Positions 1-11,300 of a stretch of 21,433 nucleotides of DNA are shown in pieces. The notes under the pieces were generated by a model, which did no database searches, was not told the DNA's origin, and was given only the letters and a program-made list of their open reading frames with translations. The translations under genes were made by a program, and so were the position numbers. Every line of letters begins with the position of its first letter. Positions within the stretch are counted from its first letter, which is position 1. Origin of the DNA: Ichthyophonus hoferi (taxonomy: Eukaryota > Opisthokonta > Ichthyosporea > Ichthyophonida > Ichthyophonidae); contig NAOQ01000020.1 of assembly GCA_002751075.1 (NCBI GenBank), forward strand, positions 191,847 to 213,279, written 5' to 3'.

Positions 1-442
1 TTATACATACACAATCTCTGGTATGTATAAAAGGCATTCGAATATATATATAGCGGCCTTACAAAGGTCCAGATGGAGACAGCACAATAGATGTCCATAA
101 TGATTAAAACAAAAACTTCATATTTTTCTACTGGTAGCAACGGTGTCAACAAATGCGGATACATGAATTACCGTAATATATATACATACACGATTCAAAA
201 AAACATATGACGCTAAGAACAGAAAGGGAAACAGCTCTCAGTAAACTAGGAACTACAAAGTCACATAAATATAAAACATACAAAGATATAAATGCAAAGA
301 CAGAAACAAGGATCAAGTGAAACAGAAAATATAAAAATAAATACAATGAAGCTTGGGGGAGAACAAGTAACCCCAGTGAGGCACATAACGCAATAGATAG
401 AGATCCATGTAATACATAGATAAAGATAAGACCAGTGCTTAC
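1..442 (-). other. Probable intron of the valyl-tRNA synthetase gene
   Basis: The last visible exon ends at 443 in a donor reading GTAAGC on the minus strand. No frame in 1-442 encodes the expected next segment of the protein (a run like LLSPFMPFVTEEL), so I read this stretch as intron continuing past the window edge. It is AT-rich with a short TA run near 44-52. Nothing else is recognised. Confidence 0.6.
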
Positions 443-3400
443 CGAAGGCCAGTATCGAGACAGGTAAAGAGGACTTCCTGGGCAATCTGCTTGGCTTCTT
501 CACTGCCAGCCCCAGTGGCATTGAATACAGGTTTGATAGACTCCTGCGGGCCACAGAACAATATTATATTACTATGGCAGAGTATAGAGCAGGGGTTACA
601 TGGACACAATAGAACATTGGAATGAGGCACCAAGGAAGTACACGCTACCCACCAGGTATACATCGCAGAACTCATAGAGCCAGAAGTTGTAAATGGCCTG
701 GGTAGCGTTGGGGAAAGAATATGAAGTCAAGCTGCTATTGACAGCGGCCACGGCACTGCTGAGGCGGGACAAGATCCAGCGATCCACCAGGGAGTACTTG
801 TCTGTGGCCTGGGGCACCGCACAGTTAGCCCAGGTCATTGTACAGGACCCACAACCCTATCTATCTAACCTACCTTCTGCTCCACAGGGAGAGGCTTGAA
901 GTCAGCTCCCAGACGCATGAGGGCAAACTTTGATGCGTTCCACAGTTTGTTGCAGAAATAACGGTAGCCTACAATACGATTGACATCGAGGTTCACGTCC
1001 TTACCTGCCATCTGTACACCTCGTTATTAGTCTTCCCGGGGGGTGAGGGCTACTGAAAAGGGTCTCACAATGCATAACAGGCCCTACCGCATAGGCCAAC
1101 AGGGCGAACCGAAGCGCATCAGTACCACACTCAGGGATGCCGTTGGGGTAGTCCTCCTTTTGGCCCTTGATGGCCTTCTCTACCTCGCGGGGATCCAAGT
1201 TGCCTCCACGGAGAGCATTATTCAGGTCCTGTCAAGTACCAGTCAGCTATAAAGGTCTCAACCTCCCCAGGTAATACTGTAGAGTGCTATTGTAAGGTGG
1301 GGCCATGTACCTCCAGAGTGATACCATGGATGACGTCAATGGGGTCCACCACATTGCCCAGACTCTTACTCATCTTGCGGCCATGAGCATCGCGAACCAA
1401 GGCGTGTAGGTACACCTAAAGGAGAGAAAAGGAGGACTAAGTTAAACTATGCACAAAAATAGACAGGTTTCATATTGATGTACCAATACCATAAAATAAT
1501 AACATGGTTGTAATATTCAATCTATCTTGACAATTACAACAGAAATGGCAGATTAAGCATAAAGAAACTACACTTTAAATTAAAGAGAATACAGGCCAGG
1601 CCACCATGCCTTGGCTCTATGTTAGAGGGGACCCATAATAATAACACGGACTAACAAGTAAGCCATAGTCCATACAGTCCCAACACACATACCTCCTTGA
1701 AGGGAAGTTCATCCATTAACGACAGGCCCATCATGACCATACGGGCCACCCAGAAGAACAGGATGTCGTGACCAGTCTCAAGAAGGTGGCCAGGGTAGAA
1801 CCTGCATGACCACCAGTTAGTACGCTAGGAGAGAGGACAAAGCCACCGGAGAACACAGCCTATCCCCAGAACCCAAACCCTCTTTGTACTAGAGGCCAGA
1901 CCATTGCCTCTCCGGTAGCATAATTTACACAAAGACTAGTATAAATAGTATAAATACAGTGTCACACACCTCTTAAGGTCATCGGTCTTGTCGGGCCAGC
2001 CAAGGACGGAGAAGGGGAAAAGGCCAGAGGAGAACCAAGTGTCGAGTACATCAGGGTCCTGGTGTAGTTTAATCTTATCTTCGGACACCCCAAACTGCTT
2101 GGCAGCCTTAGACAGGGCCTGTTTGCCAACGTATTAGTCCACATTGTTCTAACTTCATACTAAAGCTAAGGGGCTTGTTGGCTTCGTTTGCCTTATCACA
2201 TTTACTGATAACTCATAAGCAACAATAAAACACAGAGGGTGATAGGCAGCATGTACTCACCTCCTCCTCAGTAGTAGCCACAACCCAATTAGTCTGATCA
2301 ATGGGATCCAGGGCCTCACCGCCCACAATCTCCACCAGGTAGGCGGGAATGCGATGACCCCACCATAGCTGGCGCGACACACACCAGGGCTTAATGTTTT
2401 CCAACCTACCCATCACATATCATACAGGTCAGTACAGGCACAGTCTCGGATTCATCAACAGGTATGAGGCAATAGGACTCACCAACGGTACCAGGTCTTC
2501 TCGTTGCTGCTGGGAATCAGCTTGAGCTCACCGCTCCTCACGGCATTGACAGCATCAGCTGCAGGCTTAGTGCAGTCCAAGAACCATTGGGGCTTGATCA
2601 TGGGCTCTACAATATCCTTGGTACGACTACAGCCCCCAGCCCCATTACAATGTAAGGACACTTTGTGTGCAATCTCTTGTATAACATGCTAAACAACATC
2701 CCTATCTCTCCTCAACATCTGCATCTAATCACAGTCAAGTACATACCTGCAGATGGGGAGGGTCATGGGGTTGCTGGTGCTGCCACGGTATAGATTCATC
2801 TCCTTCAGAGCAGCTAGTACAGCATTACGGGCATCAAAGCGCAACAGGCCCTGGAACTGAGGGCAACAGCCATTGACGGTACCATCATCATTGAAGATAC
2901 TGACAATAGGGAGGTTGTGACGGAGTCCCAGCTCATAATCATTAAAGTCGTGTCCTGGGGTGATCTTCACGGCTCCTGGGGGTGGGGTGGGGTCAAAACA
3001 AATGGGTTAAATGGAAACAAGGCGTGACCAATGACTAATGTGACAGGAGAGAACTTGAATAAAAAAAATATTTGCTGTATAATTACTTGCCAAAAGTAGC
3101 ATAAATTACCAACGAGACAACATATCAATAGGATCGCCTCTTGAAGAAAATACAAATCCACAATAAATGACATAAAGAAACAAGGCCAAATTGCCAACAA
3201 AATACACCGCAGGGTAATGAGGTTCCCCCTTAAGGGTAGTATACATGTGGGTCTGACCTGTGCCAAAGCCGATCTCAACGTAGGTATCAGTGACAATGGG
3301 AATACGCCTCTTGGTGAAAGGGTGCACAACATGGCGGCCATGAAGGTGCTGTGTATAACTGGGTCAGTGCCTGTAATTCCCCTCTAATCTCCACCCCTTA

Positions 3401-6400
3401 GTACCCTACCAACCTGGTAGCGAGCATCGTCAGGGTGAACGGCTACAGCTGTATCTCCTAGCATGGTCTCAATACGTGTGGTAGCCACCACAATCTCCTC
3501 CTCTGCTCCCATGTATGCTATCCCATCAGTTGTCCGGTCCAGCCTGTTGTTATTACTGTCTAGCCTGACCACATACCACCCTCTAATGCTTGCTATGATA
3601 TTGCTTTGAGGGATATTCTCAAGGACGTCATGCGATATATATATATATATATATATATCTGATCCCCCTCTCATTGTGAGAGGGTAGTATTCGTATCCCA
3701 TCATATATCATACATTCACCACTTACCCAGACCATCGATAGGGTAAGCGAATGAGGTCATGGTGCCAAACTCATACTCGGTAGTACCATGGCCAACCACA
3801 GTCCTCATGGTAGAGCCCTGAAGCTCCACGTGCTCTACCTCCAAATCCTACCCAGCCCTAGTCAACACCTCCACATACCATCACCTATCTGTTATATCAT
3901 CTCATTCCATGCCCTCCATTGTTTCCCCTTGAACAAAGCCTTACCGAGATGGCAGATTTGAGCTGAGTACACCAGTTCACCAGGCGAGTACTGCGATAGA
4001 GCATACCCTTCTCGTGGAACTTCACAAAGGCCGCCGACACAGCCTTACCCATTTTCTGTTACACCTTTTTGGTTAGCAACCCGTTCCCCTCATCTTCCCT
4101 TTCTACCCCCAACTACTCATAAAGGGATACGTACAGGGTCCATGGTGAAGCATGAGCGATCCCAATCAACGGAGGCACCAAGAGATCGGAGCTGATCCTC
4201 GATACGATGACCATACCTGCAGGAGAGGGAGAGGTTAGTGGTTCAGGCTTAGGACTGTACAGCACTGGCGTAGTATATATATATATATATGTATCTATAA
4301 ACCAACGCATTGAGATGGGCAGGGGTAATTGGGCACACAAGTAGAGCTACTAAAAAAAAATGATGAGATATAATGGTATTGACTTACTCATCCTTCCACT
4401 TCCACACCTCGGACAGGAAGGCCTCTCTTCCAATCTGATGGCGGGTGACCTTCTGGTCTTTCCACATTTTCTTCTCTACTACCACCTGTGGATTAACGGC
4501 GTACCATTAGTAGGGTCCACCTACCCATACATACAACAAGTAAAGGTATGTATATGTTAAAGATAATCAATGACCAAACCTTGACTCACCTGGGTGGCAA
4601 TGCCGGCATGGTCGGTTCCAGGGCTCCACAGAACTGTCTTTCCCTTCATACGGTTCCTATAGTAAACGCATTAGTAAATACAAAACAACACCTTGACACC
4701 GCACGAACATGAGACAGACCAATAACGACCTACCATCTGGCTAGTGTGTCTTCAATGGCATTGGTTAAGGCATGGCCCAGATGTAGAGAGCCAGTGACAT
4801 TAGGAGGAGGGATGACCATCATAAAGGTACCCTTGGGGTTGTCCACTACTTGGTCATTCTGTGGGCCTGGTGTTAGCCAGCCCTTCTTACGGCCACCCTG
4901 CAACACGACGACTATCCTAGTGTGTAACAGGTATAATCGCCCCCTCATCACCACACACCTTGCCCTCGGGCTTGAACATGCGCTCCTTCTCCCACCAGTC
5001 ATACCAGGCTGCCTCCACATACTTGGGGTGATAGGCATCGGGGAGTGGCTGGGTGGTATCTAACCATAATGTAATAAAGACCATTTATTAGTATTTAATG
5101 TGTAATACTTGGTAGAAGTGTACAACCCAAATGTCCTCTTTAAGCACCCACCCATTACCCTACTAAACCCAGCCCACTACCAATGCCATACGTATCAACC
5201 TAGGACTATAGTTACAGTAATATATTCTACCTAGCCCACAAATATCAAATAATGTTCCACTGTATTGGCTGACTATGTGAATAGAATGAGAGTTCATAGA
5301 TTACTTAAAGCGATATAGTGGGTTCTTAACAATTCTCAAGATATACACATACATAACAAAGGAAAGAGGAGAGGAGGGTGGCAGATATACCTTTCTTGTC
5401 TCCCTTAGGGGTTTCATTTTTGAACACAAACTCAGTGACAGTTTTCTCCTTCTTCTCCTTCTTCTTCTCATCCTGGGGACCCATCAATAGTCAATAATAG
5501 TACAAGGTATGGCAAGCCACTACAATACAATATTATACCATACTATACTATACTATATTATACTATACTGTACTATATTATACAATACAATACAATACAA
5601 TACTATGCTATACTATACTATACCATACCATACTATACAATACTATACTATACTATACTGTACTATATTATACAATACAATACAATACAATACAATACTA
5701 TGCTATACTATACTATGCTATACAAATACCATACTATACTATACTATACTATACTATATTCTACTATACTATACTATATTATAATATACTATACTAAGAC
5801 TCTACTATACTATACTATATTATACTATACTATAGGGTAGTGGCCAGGCTTATAATGCAGGCCGTCACAGAAGGTTGAACAATAAACCTCTTCCTTACCA
5901 CCACCTTTAGATAGTACTCACATTAGCCTTAGGAGCGGCAGCCTCGGTGGCTTTTCCCTTTTGTTTGGCTTCAAACTTGGCCAACTTGGCCAGGCGAGCG
6001 GCCTCCTTCTTGGGGTTGGTTGTCTTCTTCTCCTCTTGGGGCTTGGCTGTAAGGCAGTGGTGTTGGGGGTTAATATATACTCTATGTTAAAACACCTTTA
6101 AGTGCCTAGATGTTTTAATTACCTTGCAAAGCATAACTATGAACTTAAGAATATAGATTGAGAGAAAGAAGAAATGCTTTATCTTTTGAAAGTAGGACAA
6201 ATATATACATGGAGTTCTAGGGAGAGAGAGAAACAGAGAAGAATCACAGTCGTCATACTAGCAGTGTCCCTTACCGCCACCCTCAGATTTGCCTTTGGCC
6301 TTGCCTCCTAGCTCGGTGCCAGTGAGGTCTTTGTACTCCTGCTTCAAAGTCTTCAGTCTCTCCACGTGGGGTTCCAACTGTAAGGAGCCGAAACCATGTC

Positions 6401-6753
6401 AGGCTAGCCTCGACGTAAAGTCAACCACAACAGCCTAGCCTCATCAGATCTCCTAATTATGGTCTCCCTCTCGCCAAATGCGCAGGTTCAATATAAAAAA
6501 AAACACATACCAACCAGGAAAAGAACAAGTAAGAATGATATTTAGACAGAAAGAAAATAGGATAATATATATATATATAGCAGGTCACCGGGGGTGGTGC
6601 TGGAGTATTGCCTAACTCCCTTCCTCCTCCATTTACCTTCGCCTTGTCCACAATACCGCTTTGCTTCATTTTGCGGATGAGTTCACCCTGAGCCTGGACA
6701 TGTTGCTCTATCTCGGCGGCCTTGGCCTGTTGTTCGGGGGTTAGTGCCTCCAT
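443..6753 (-). CDS. VARS: Valyl-tRNA synthetase, cytosolic; 23 exons, C-terminal end outside the window
   Basis: Class I synthetase that charges tRNA-Val with valine and edits mischarged threonine. Exons in transcript order: 6637-6753, 6275-6377, 5922-6046, 5391-5472, 4959-5059, 4734-4897, 4590-4656, 4388-4485, 4135-4216, 3945-4055, 3727-3847, 3414-3502, 3258-3348, 2747-2975, 2483-2626, 2261-2405, 1970-2118, 1693-1801, 1311-1415, 1088-1228, 874-1011, 653-808, 443-543. All introns are GT-AG and the phases join without a break. The product runs 922 codons plus two bases: WHEP domain (about 10-60), lysine-rich linker (60-150), HLGH (215-218), editing domain with ATTRIE near 397-402 and HDFNDYE near 459-465, then KMSKS (723-727), then the start of the anticodon-binding domain ([16 protein letters not shown]). 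The text stops after CLDTGLR, where the family continues for roughly 200-300 residues, so the remaining exon or exons lie left of base 1. The ATG at 6753 is the first after an in-frame upstream TAA. The only doubtful junction is the acceptor of exon 12. Confidence 0.97.
3503..3726 (-). other. Valyl-tRNA synthetase intron 11, with an uncertain 3' splice site
   Basis: Exon 11 ends in phase 1 after AYPIDGL. Three acceptors keep the frame. One at 3502/3503 joins directly to [12 protein letters not shown] and gives the usual family length. One at 3517/3518 adds YMGA. One at 3580/3581 adds about 26 residues beginning WYVVRLDS. I prefer the first because known valyl enzymes have almost nothing between these blocks. 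None of the three has a strong pyrimidine tract. The intron also holds a 24-bp AT dinucleotide run at 3635-3658. Confidence 0.6.
3635..3658. repeat. (AT)12 microsatellite
   Basis: Uninterrupted AT dinucleotides inside an intron of the synthetase gene. Confidence 0.95.
4273..4290. repeat. (TA)n microsatellite
   Basis: Short run of TA dinucleotides within the intron at 4217-4387. Confidence 0.9.
5520..5834. repeat. TATAC/TACTA pentanucleotide array with an inner duplication of about 90 bp
   Basis: About 315 bp of imperfect 5-mers (TATAC, TACAA, TATGC, TATTA variants) fill most of the intron at 5473-5921. A block at 5561-5620 recurs at 5651-5715 with the same order of unit variants plus one extra TACAA unit, so the array has a second-order period near 90 bp. 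The long open frame across it contains only T, I, L, Y and N-type codons produced by the repeat and is not a gene. Confidence 0.95.
6275..6728 (-). other. WHEP domain at the N-terminus of valyl-tRNA synthetase, split by an intron
   Basis: Residues about 10-60 read [20 protein letters not shown], then [28 protein letters not shown]. This follows the WHEP pattern: a QG turn, R-x-L/M-K, a short loop, V-x-x-L-x-x-L-K-x-x-Y, then a closing TG. An intron at 6378-6636 interrupts it between K39 and L40. The WHEP helical hairpin is known as an appended RNA- or protein-binding module in the glutamyl-prolyl, glycyl, histidyl, tryptophanyl and methionyl enzymes of animals. The lysine-rich segment that follows ([20 protein letters not shown]) is the usual valyl-enzyme linker. 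I see no GST-like domain, unless unrecognised exons lie upstream. Confidence 0.85.
6564..6579. repeat. (AT)8 microsatellite
   Basis: Short AT dinucleotide run in the first coding intron of the synthetase gene. Confidence 0.9.
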
Positions 6754-6926
6754 ATCTTTGATAGCCAGTACAACTTAGCCTCACAATATAATAACAGAGG
6801 GTCCACGCGTACAGCAAGGTCACTTAGGCTGGCTAATGTCATCTAACCATATTCCTACATTTTCCTGCTATTACCTACAGGAGTTTGCCAATCAAAGGAT
6901 GGCAATCATCAAGCATACCTGGATAT

Positions 6927-6934
6927 TGACGTCA
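6927..6934. promoter_or_regulatory. Perfect CRE/ATF palindrome
   Basis: TGACGTCA lies about 173 bp upstream of the synthetase start codon. This octamer is the classic CREB/ATF-family binding site. Binding here is inferred from position only. Confidence 0.4.
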
Positions 6935-7261
6935 TGATGTTATCTGAACTGTTAAATTGGCATCAATATCAATGCTCCAGCTATTCCAAGGTAACTAACT
7001 AGTAATGGTTTGTCTACGCATGATCATTATAGATGGTCATAACACGACCAGCTTCTAGGGTTAATCAGAATGCGCGCTGGTCCTTACAGGTGGGATTACA
7101 AATGTTGACGATATATGTTGCAAATGACCAGTTATCCAATAGGATACAATACCTATTAGCCTTTAGATAGATTGCACTCAGGATAAATAATGTTAATAAA
7201 TTAGTTTAGTATATATATATATTGTAATACTACACCAACTTGGAATTGAAATAGTAGCAAA

Positions 7262-7606
7262 GTGACTCTGAACCTATGCATTACTATAATCCCATACATA
7301 TTCGTACGAGAGGCGGTCTGTAAGCTTTATAACGACCTTGCAGTCTTAGACCCAGTCTCCTACCAAAGTTCTGTAATTGTTGACAACCAACTTTCATTCC
7401 TGGACAACAAAAAATACTCAAATCTTCAAAAAAAAATTCCTAATAATTTAGGTAGTATTGGAAGGCGAAAGGTCCCCTGTATCAAAAAGAGTTTTCTATG
7501 TGCCTACTGTTCTTCTCAAATAAATACAAAAAATCATAAAGATGTGTTTTTACATACTATATATATACCAATACATATATTTACCTCTAATTCACCAAAA
7601 TTTTAA
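7262..7606 (+). other. Open frame of 114 codons, probably chance
   Basis: The frame opens with MTLNLCITIIPYIFVREAVC. It has no recognisable domain. A CAYC pair followed by spaced histidines hints at a zinc knuckle but does not fit the C2H2 spacing. It sits in the shared promoter gap, has no clear splice partners, and is rich in codons that AT-rich DNA gives by chance. I list it only because it is the longest frame in a stretch without a gene. Confidence 0.12.
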
Positions 7607-7684
7607 AAATACAATCTAGTTAGGTAACCTTTAAGGGTAAGTGCTAATAGAGAGATTATTACTCTCAAAAATTCACCATAATTT
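7589..7684. repeat. Spaced direct repeat AATTCACCAWAATTTT
   Basis: AATTCACCAAAATTTT at 7589 recurs with one mismatch near 7670-7685. The 66 bp between them include an inverted repeat, GAGAG-ATTATTA-CTCTC, near 7651-7667. The arrangement could be a scrap of a small interspersed repeat, but two copies do not show that. Confidence 0.35.
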
Positions 7685-8031
7685 TTTTAGCCTTTATGTT
7701 TACAGCCCTATTTGCTAGTTCTTGGACATCCACATGCCAGCCAGGGACATATCCACTATATACTGGGCATAGATTGGTGTTATATGTTTGAATTCCTACT
7801 CAAGGATTGACGACTATATATTTGGGGCCTTGACACTCCAAGATAGCATAACTAGACAGATCAATTATCATTGTTTTACAAGTTATGCGAATCCATTGAA
7901 GGCAATTTTAAATTTTTGGCAAAGCAAATGTGATCGCACAAGTATATTGCTTTTAAATAGCTTGTATAAAATAGATGAGTAGATAGTAAAAAGTCAGGGG
8001 TTAAAATATATAAGAAGTAGTAATAAAAAAA

Positions 8032-8058
8032 TGCGGTAACAGTAGCATTTATACCGCA
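8032..8058. repeat. Small inverted repeat TGCGGTA ... TACCGCA
   Basis: A perfect 7-bp stem separated by 13 nt lies about 285 bp upstream of the NOP14 start codon. Its GC-richness stands out from the AT-rich surroundings. Role unknown. Confidence 0.4.
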
Positions 8059-8211
8059 GTCAAATATATAGCGAGGTTATAGCAGGCTGGTAGACTCGCA
8101 AATGATTGGGTCATATTATGTAAAAAATTTATTCGACATAATTGCATCCAAATAAACAGGATATGACATGATATCGCCTGATATTAGCATGACGTTGCAC
8201 AACCAGATGAA

Positions 8212-8217
8212 CACGTG
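8212..8217. promoter_or_regulatory. CACGTG E-box upstream of NOP14
   Basis: A canonical E-box lies about 127 bp before the start codon. CACGTG is the preferred MYC/MAX-type site, and ribosome-assembly genes are a known target class in animals. Two more CACGTG hexamers lie in the gene's introns, at 8768-8773 and 10067-10072. Confidence 0.35.
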
Positions 8218-8343
8218 TAATGATTAAGATATTAATGTATAGGCTGGCTGATCGTACTAGAGGTGACTATATACACAGACATTATATTAGCTGTATAGTG
8301 TTTGTAGGGGGTGGCGTCAGTGTACGTGTTAATATAATCAACC

Positions 8344-11300
8344 ATGGCGAAGAGAAAAAGAAGAATGATGCAGACTTCTGAACAGAAAGTCAAAAAGACA
8401 AAGATAGATGGACCCACAAACCCATTTGAGTTGCGGCTTAGTAAGAAGAAACACGATATTGTGGGTCAGAAAGTCAAGGGCATCAAGGGAAATATGGGCA
8501 TATCACGTAGTCGTGCCGATGACATGGTAAGTATTATATATGACACAGAATATCTTTATAGTTACTTGGAGAGCAAGAGCTTTAAATGAATAAAATATAT
8601 GAAAGTTTTGAATGATGTAAATGTAAGTATATAGGCGTATGCCTAGAGAAGCAGTGTTGAATTTTTTAGTCATAAGGGATGCCAATAAAGACATATAAGT
8701 TAGAAGTATGTAGAGTGCTTTAATGTAAAGAAAGGAAAAGGAAGAATTTAGAAATTGCTGCTATGTTCACGTGAATGTATGGGGAGAGAGGCAGGGGTTA
8801 GAGAGGGGTTATGCATGTGAGAAAGACGTCAATACATATATACAAAGATAGACTAGTACACCCAAACATGACTATTTGTGATTGCATCAATGCCTACGGT
8901 TGCGTGGATGGTTTACTATGTTTATGGTTGTATTTGGACTGTTAGATACATAGGGTAGATCTGTGAGTAGAAAGGGTTGGGAGGCTTGCTAGGCCTAATG
9001 AAGGTGTATATAATACCATTATTGCTAGAGGCCTCCCTGTGTACCCCAGGGTGCCCTATTATAAGAGAAACTGTGATTCTATTGCTATCTTTAATACCTT
9101 TTCTTAACCTGTATGTCTTTATAGTCTAGTACCAAGGTGTAGACCCAGTCTTATTATAGATGTTTCCTTCTCCTTTCTACACTGTGCTATTAAGGTTATC
9201 CTGATATTAACTTTCCTATGCCATCTAGGATATATCTGCATGCATCTCCCTTACTCTACCCATATATATATATATATTATGCGGGAGCCATGCCATTACA
9301 CCTACTTTATTGCACATACATGTTTATTTCATTAAGGATAATCACAAGATTGGTAGCACTAATTGAAAGACATCTTTATAAAGTTCTGCCCAATGACTAC
9401 CTCTGCTAATGATAATTATCCAAGCCGTAACTAATACCAATCTTTCTTCGTTATAGCGCAAGCAAACCCTGCTCCTAGAACACAGAAGTAAAGAGAAAGC
9501 CAATGTGTTTTTAGATAAACGCTTTGGTGAAAATGACAAGTCACTCTCTGTAGAAGATAAAATGATGCTTCGTTTTACCCATGAAAAGGTCCGTGTCTTT
9601 CTGGGCCAACTTGGCCAATCTTTCGCACACTATACCTTTACTATCATCTACCTAAATTCTAAATATACCCTTTACTGTATTACTCTCTGCCTGTCAGGCC
9701 TACTATTTGTGATCTTTCTATTTGCAGTATGGATCCCTTTACACCCTATTCCCTCTCCTTCTTCCACTACCACACTACACTCTCAAGACCTTCTATAGGC
9801 CTCCGATTGGTTGAATCCTTATCTCTCCTCTATCTCCTTCGCCCAATGATATATCTCGGCCATACTAATGTACCAATCATCCCATGCGACCAATAGAAAC
9901 GTCATGATAAGCCTGGTGCCTTTAATCTGAATGATGAGAATCCATATGGCGATAGCGATGATGAACCAGCACTCACCCACAAGGGCAGGTCAATCAACGA
10001 CATTGACAATTTTGATGACAGAGATTTGAAGCTATCTGATGACGAGGATGATGAAAATGGTGAGTGCACGTGGGCTGGTCATTCTGGGGTTGGCTAGGTG
10101 GGATATGAGTGTATAATACCTATATATGCACACGGACTGTGTCTAGGTTTCTATCTGCTTTTCTCTTTTCAGGCTCTATTCTTTGTGCATGGCGAGCTGT
10201 ACGTTTAAGAGATAAGGCTGCAAGCAGTTCTAATGCTTCATATCAGTTTTTGTAAGGTTTTATGAGAATCTTTGGTTTTATTTGTAGTTTTCACTACTTA
10301 TGAGTTGGCTGGCTGCCTTCTTTCCCTGGCTCATAGATGTATTTAGTTTGTATTGAAGAGAAAATAAGGGCCTTATTAAGACCAATAGGTTAGAGTTATT
10401 AATCGTGGTGAACCTGTTGTATTGGTTGAATGTGTGTCAATAGTCTTCCATTGGAGGGCATAAAGCGAGTGATTGGGATTTTTAAAGCTGACTTTCTATT
10501 AACAGGCCAAAAGGAAACGATCTTGTTTATTTGTATTAGAATCTATTCATGTATTATTATAACAAAACATGCATGTATATATATCAGCATGTGTGGTGGT
10601 GCCACTTAGAGAAAGGAAAGGATTGCTCGTATATAGTCACAGTTAGATATCTATGTGTATGGTGGGGGAGGTAGTAATGTGAGAGGACTTTGTTTCTTAT
10701 ATAAGGTTGTCACTTACAGGTGGTATGAACGCCAAGCTCGTCAGTAATTTGCATTTTGGTGGCTTCCAGCAGAGTGGTGTATGTATCCCAACCCACCCCA
10801 TAGAAGGCCTCTCTCCTTTTTAGTCTGCCTTGGTCATTATTAATCTCTTTTTCTCTCCTGATAAACACCTTTCTATTTATTTGCCCTGTTGTCTCACGGG
10901 CTCTCTTCTAGACCTCTATAATGGTATAGTACCATTGTAGTGTATTGCTGTTCATATGTCTTTGTTAACTGATTCCTTTCAATTGACACTTACTATGCCT
11001 CATATCCTCGTATTTCATTTTAATTGGTTCAATTATGTTTCTCTTTATCTTCTTCTTGTCCATTAGTCCTAGGTCACTCACCTACTATTAATCTACAGGG
11101 ACCCATTGGTAGAGACAATGATCAGAGATCCCATCGCGAAATCATGGCTGAGGTTGTGATGCGTAGTAAGGCACACAAGGTGAGTGAGCATGGGTACAGT
11201 GAGCTTGATATGCGTGTAATGTAGCAGAGCAATCATGACATGAAAGTAATAGATACCTTGATTACTGGTGACCGGCTGAGATCTAGAATCCTGACTACTA

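Larger units (their letters stand above)
6754..8343. promoter_or_regulatory. Divergent intergenic region between the valyl-tRNA synthetase and NOP14 genes
   Basis: The two start codons face away from each other across 1,590 bp, so both promoters and both 5' untranslated regions must lie here. Visible motifs are CCAAT at 6888-6892 and 7136-7140, TGACGTCA at 6927-6934, and CACGTG at 8212-8217. No clear TATA box stands out against the AT-rich background. The middle part holds two open frames (7262-7606 and 7788-7982) that resemble nothing I know. Confidence 0.7.

Noticed and set aside
1-442. Final exon of the valyl-tRNA synthetase gene within the left edge
   Set aside because: No minus-strand frame here reads like the expected C-terminal segment; the 66- and 97-codon frames are hydrophobic noise from intron sequence.
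5509-5784. A 91-codon open frame across the pentanucleotide array
   Set aside because: The translation is only repeat-derived Y, T, I, L and N residues. The frame stays open because the repeat lacks stops in that phase.
7788-7982. A 64-codon plus-strand frame in the intergenic gap
   Set aside because: AT-rich composition, no recognisable domain, no splice partners or start context of note.
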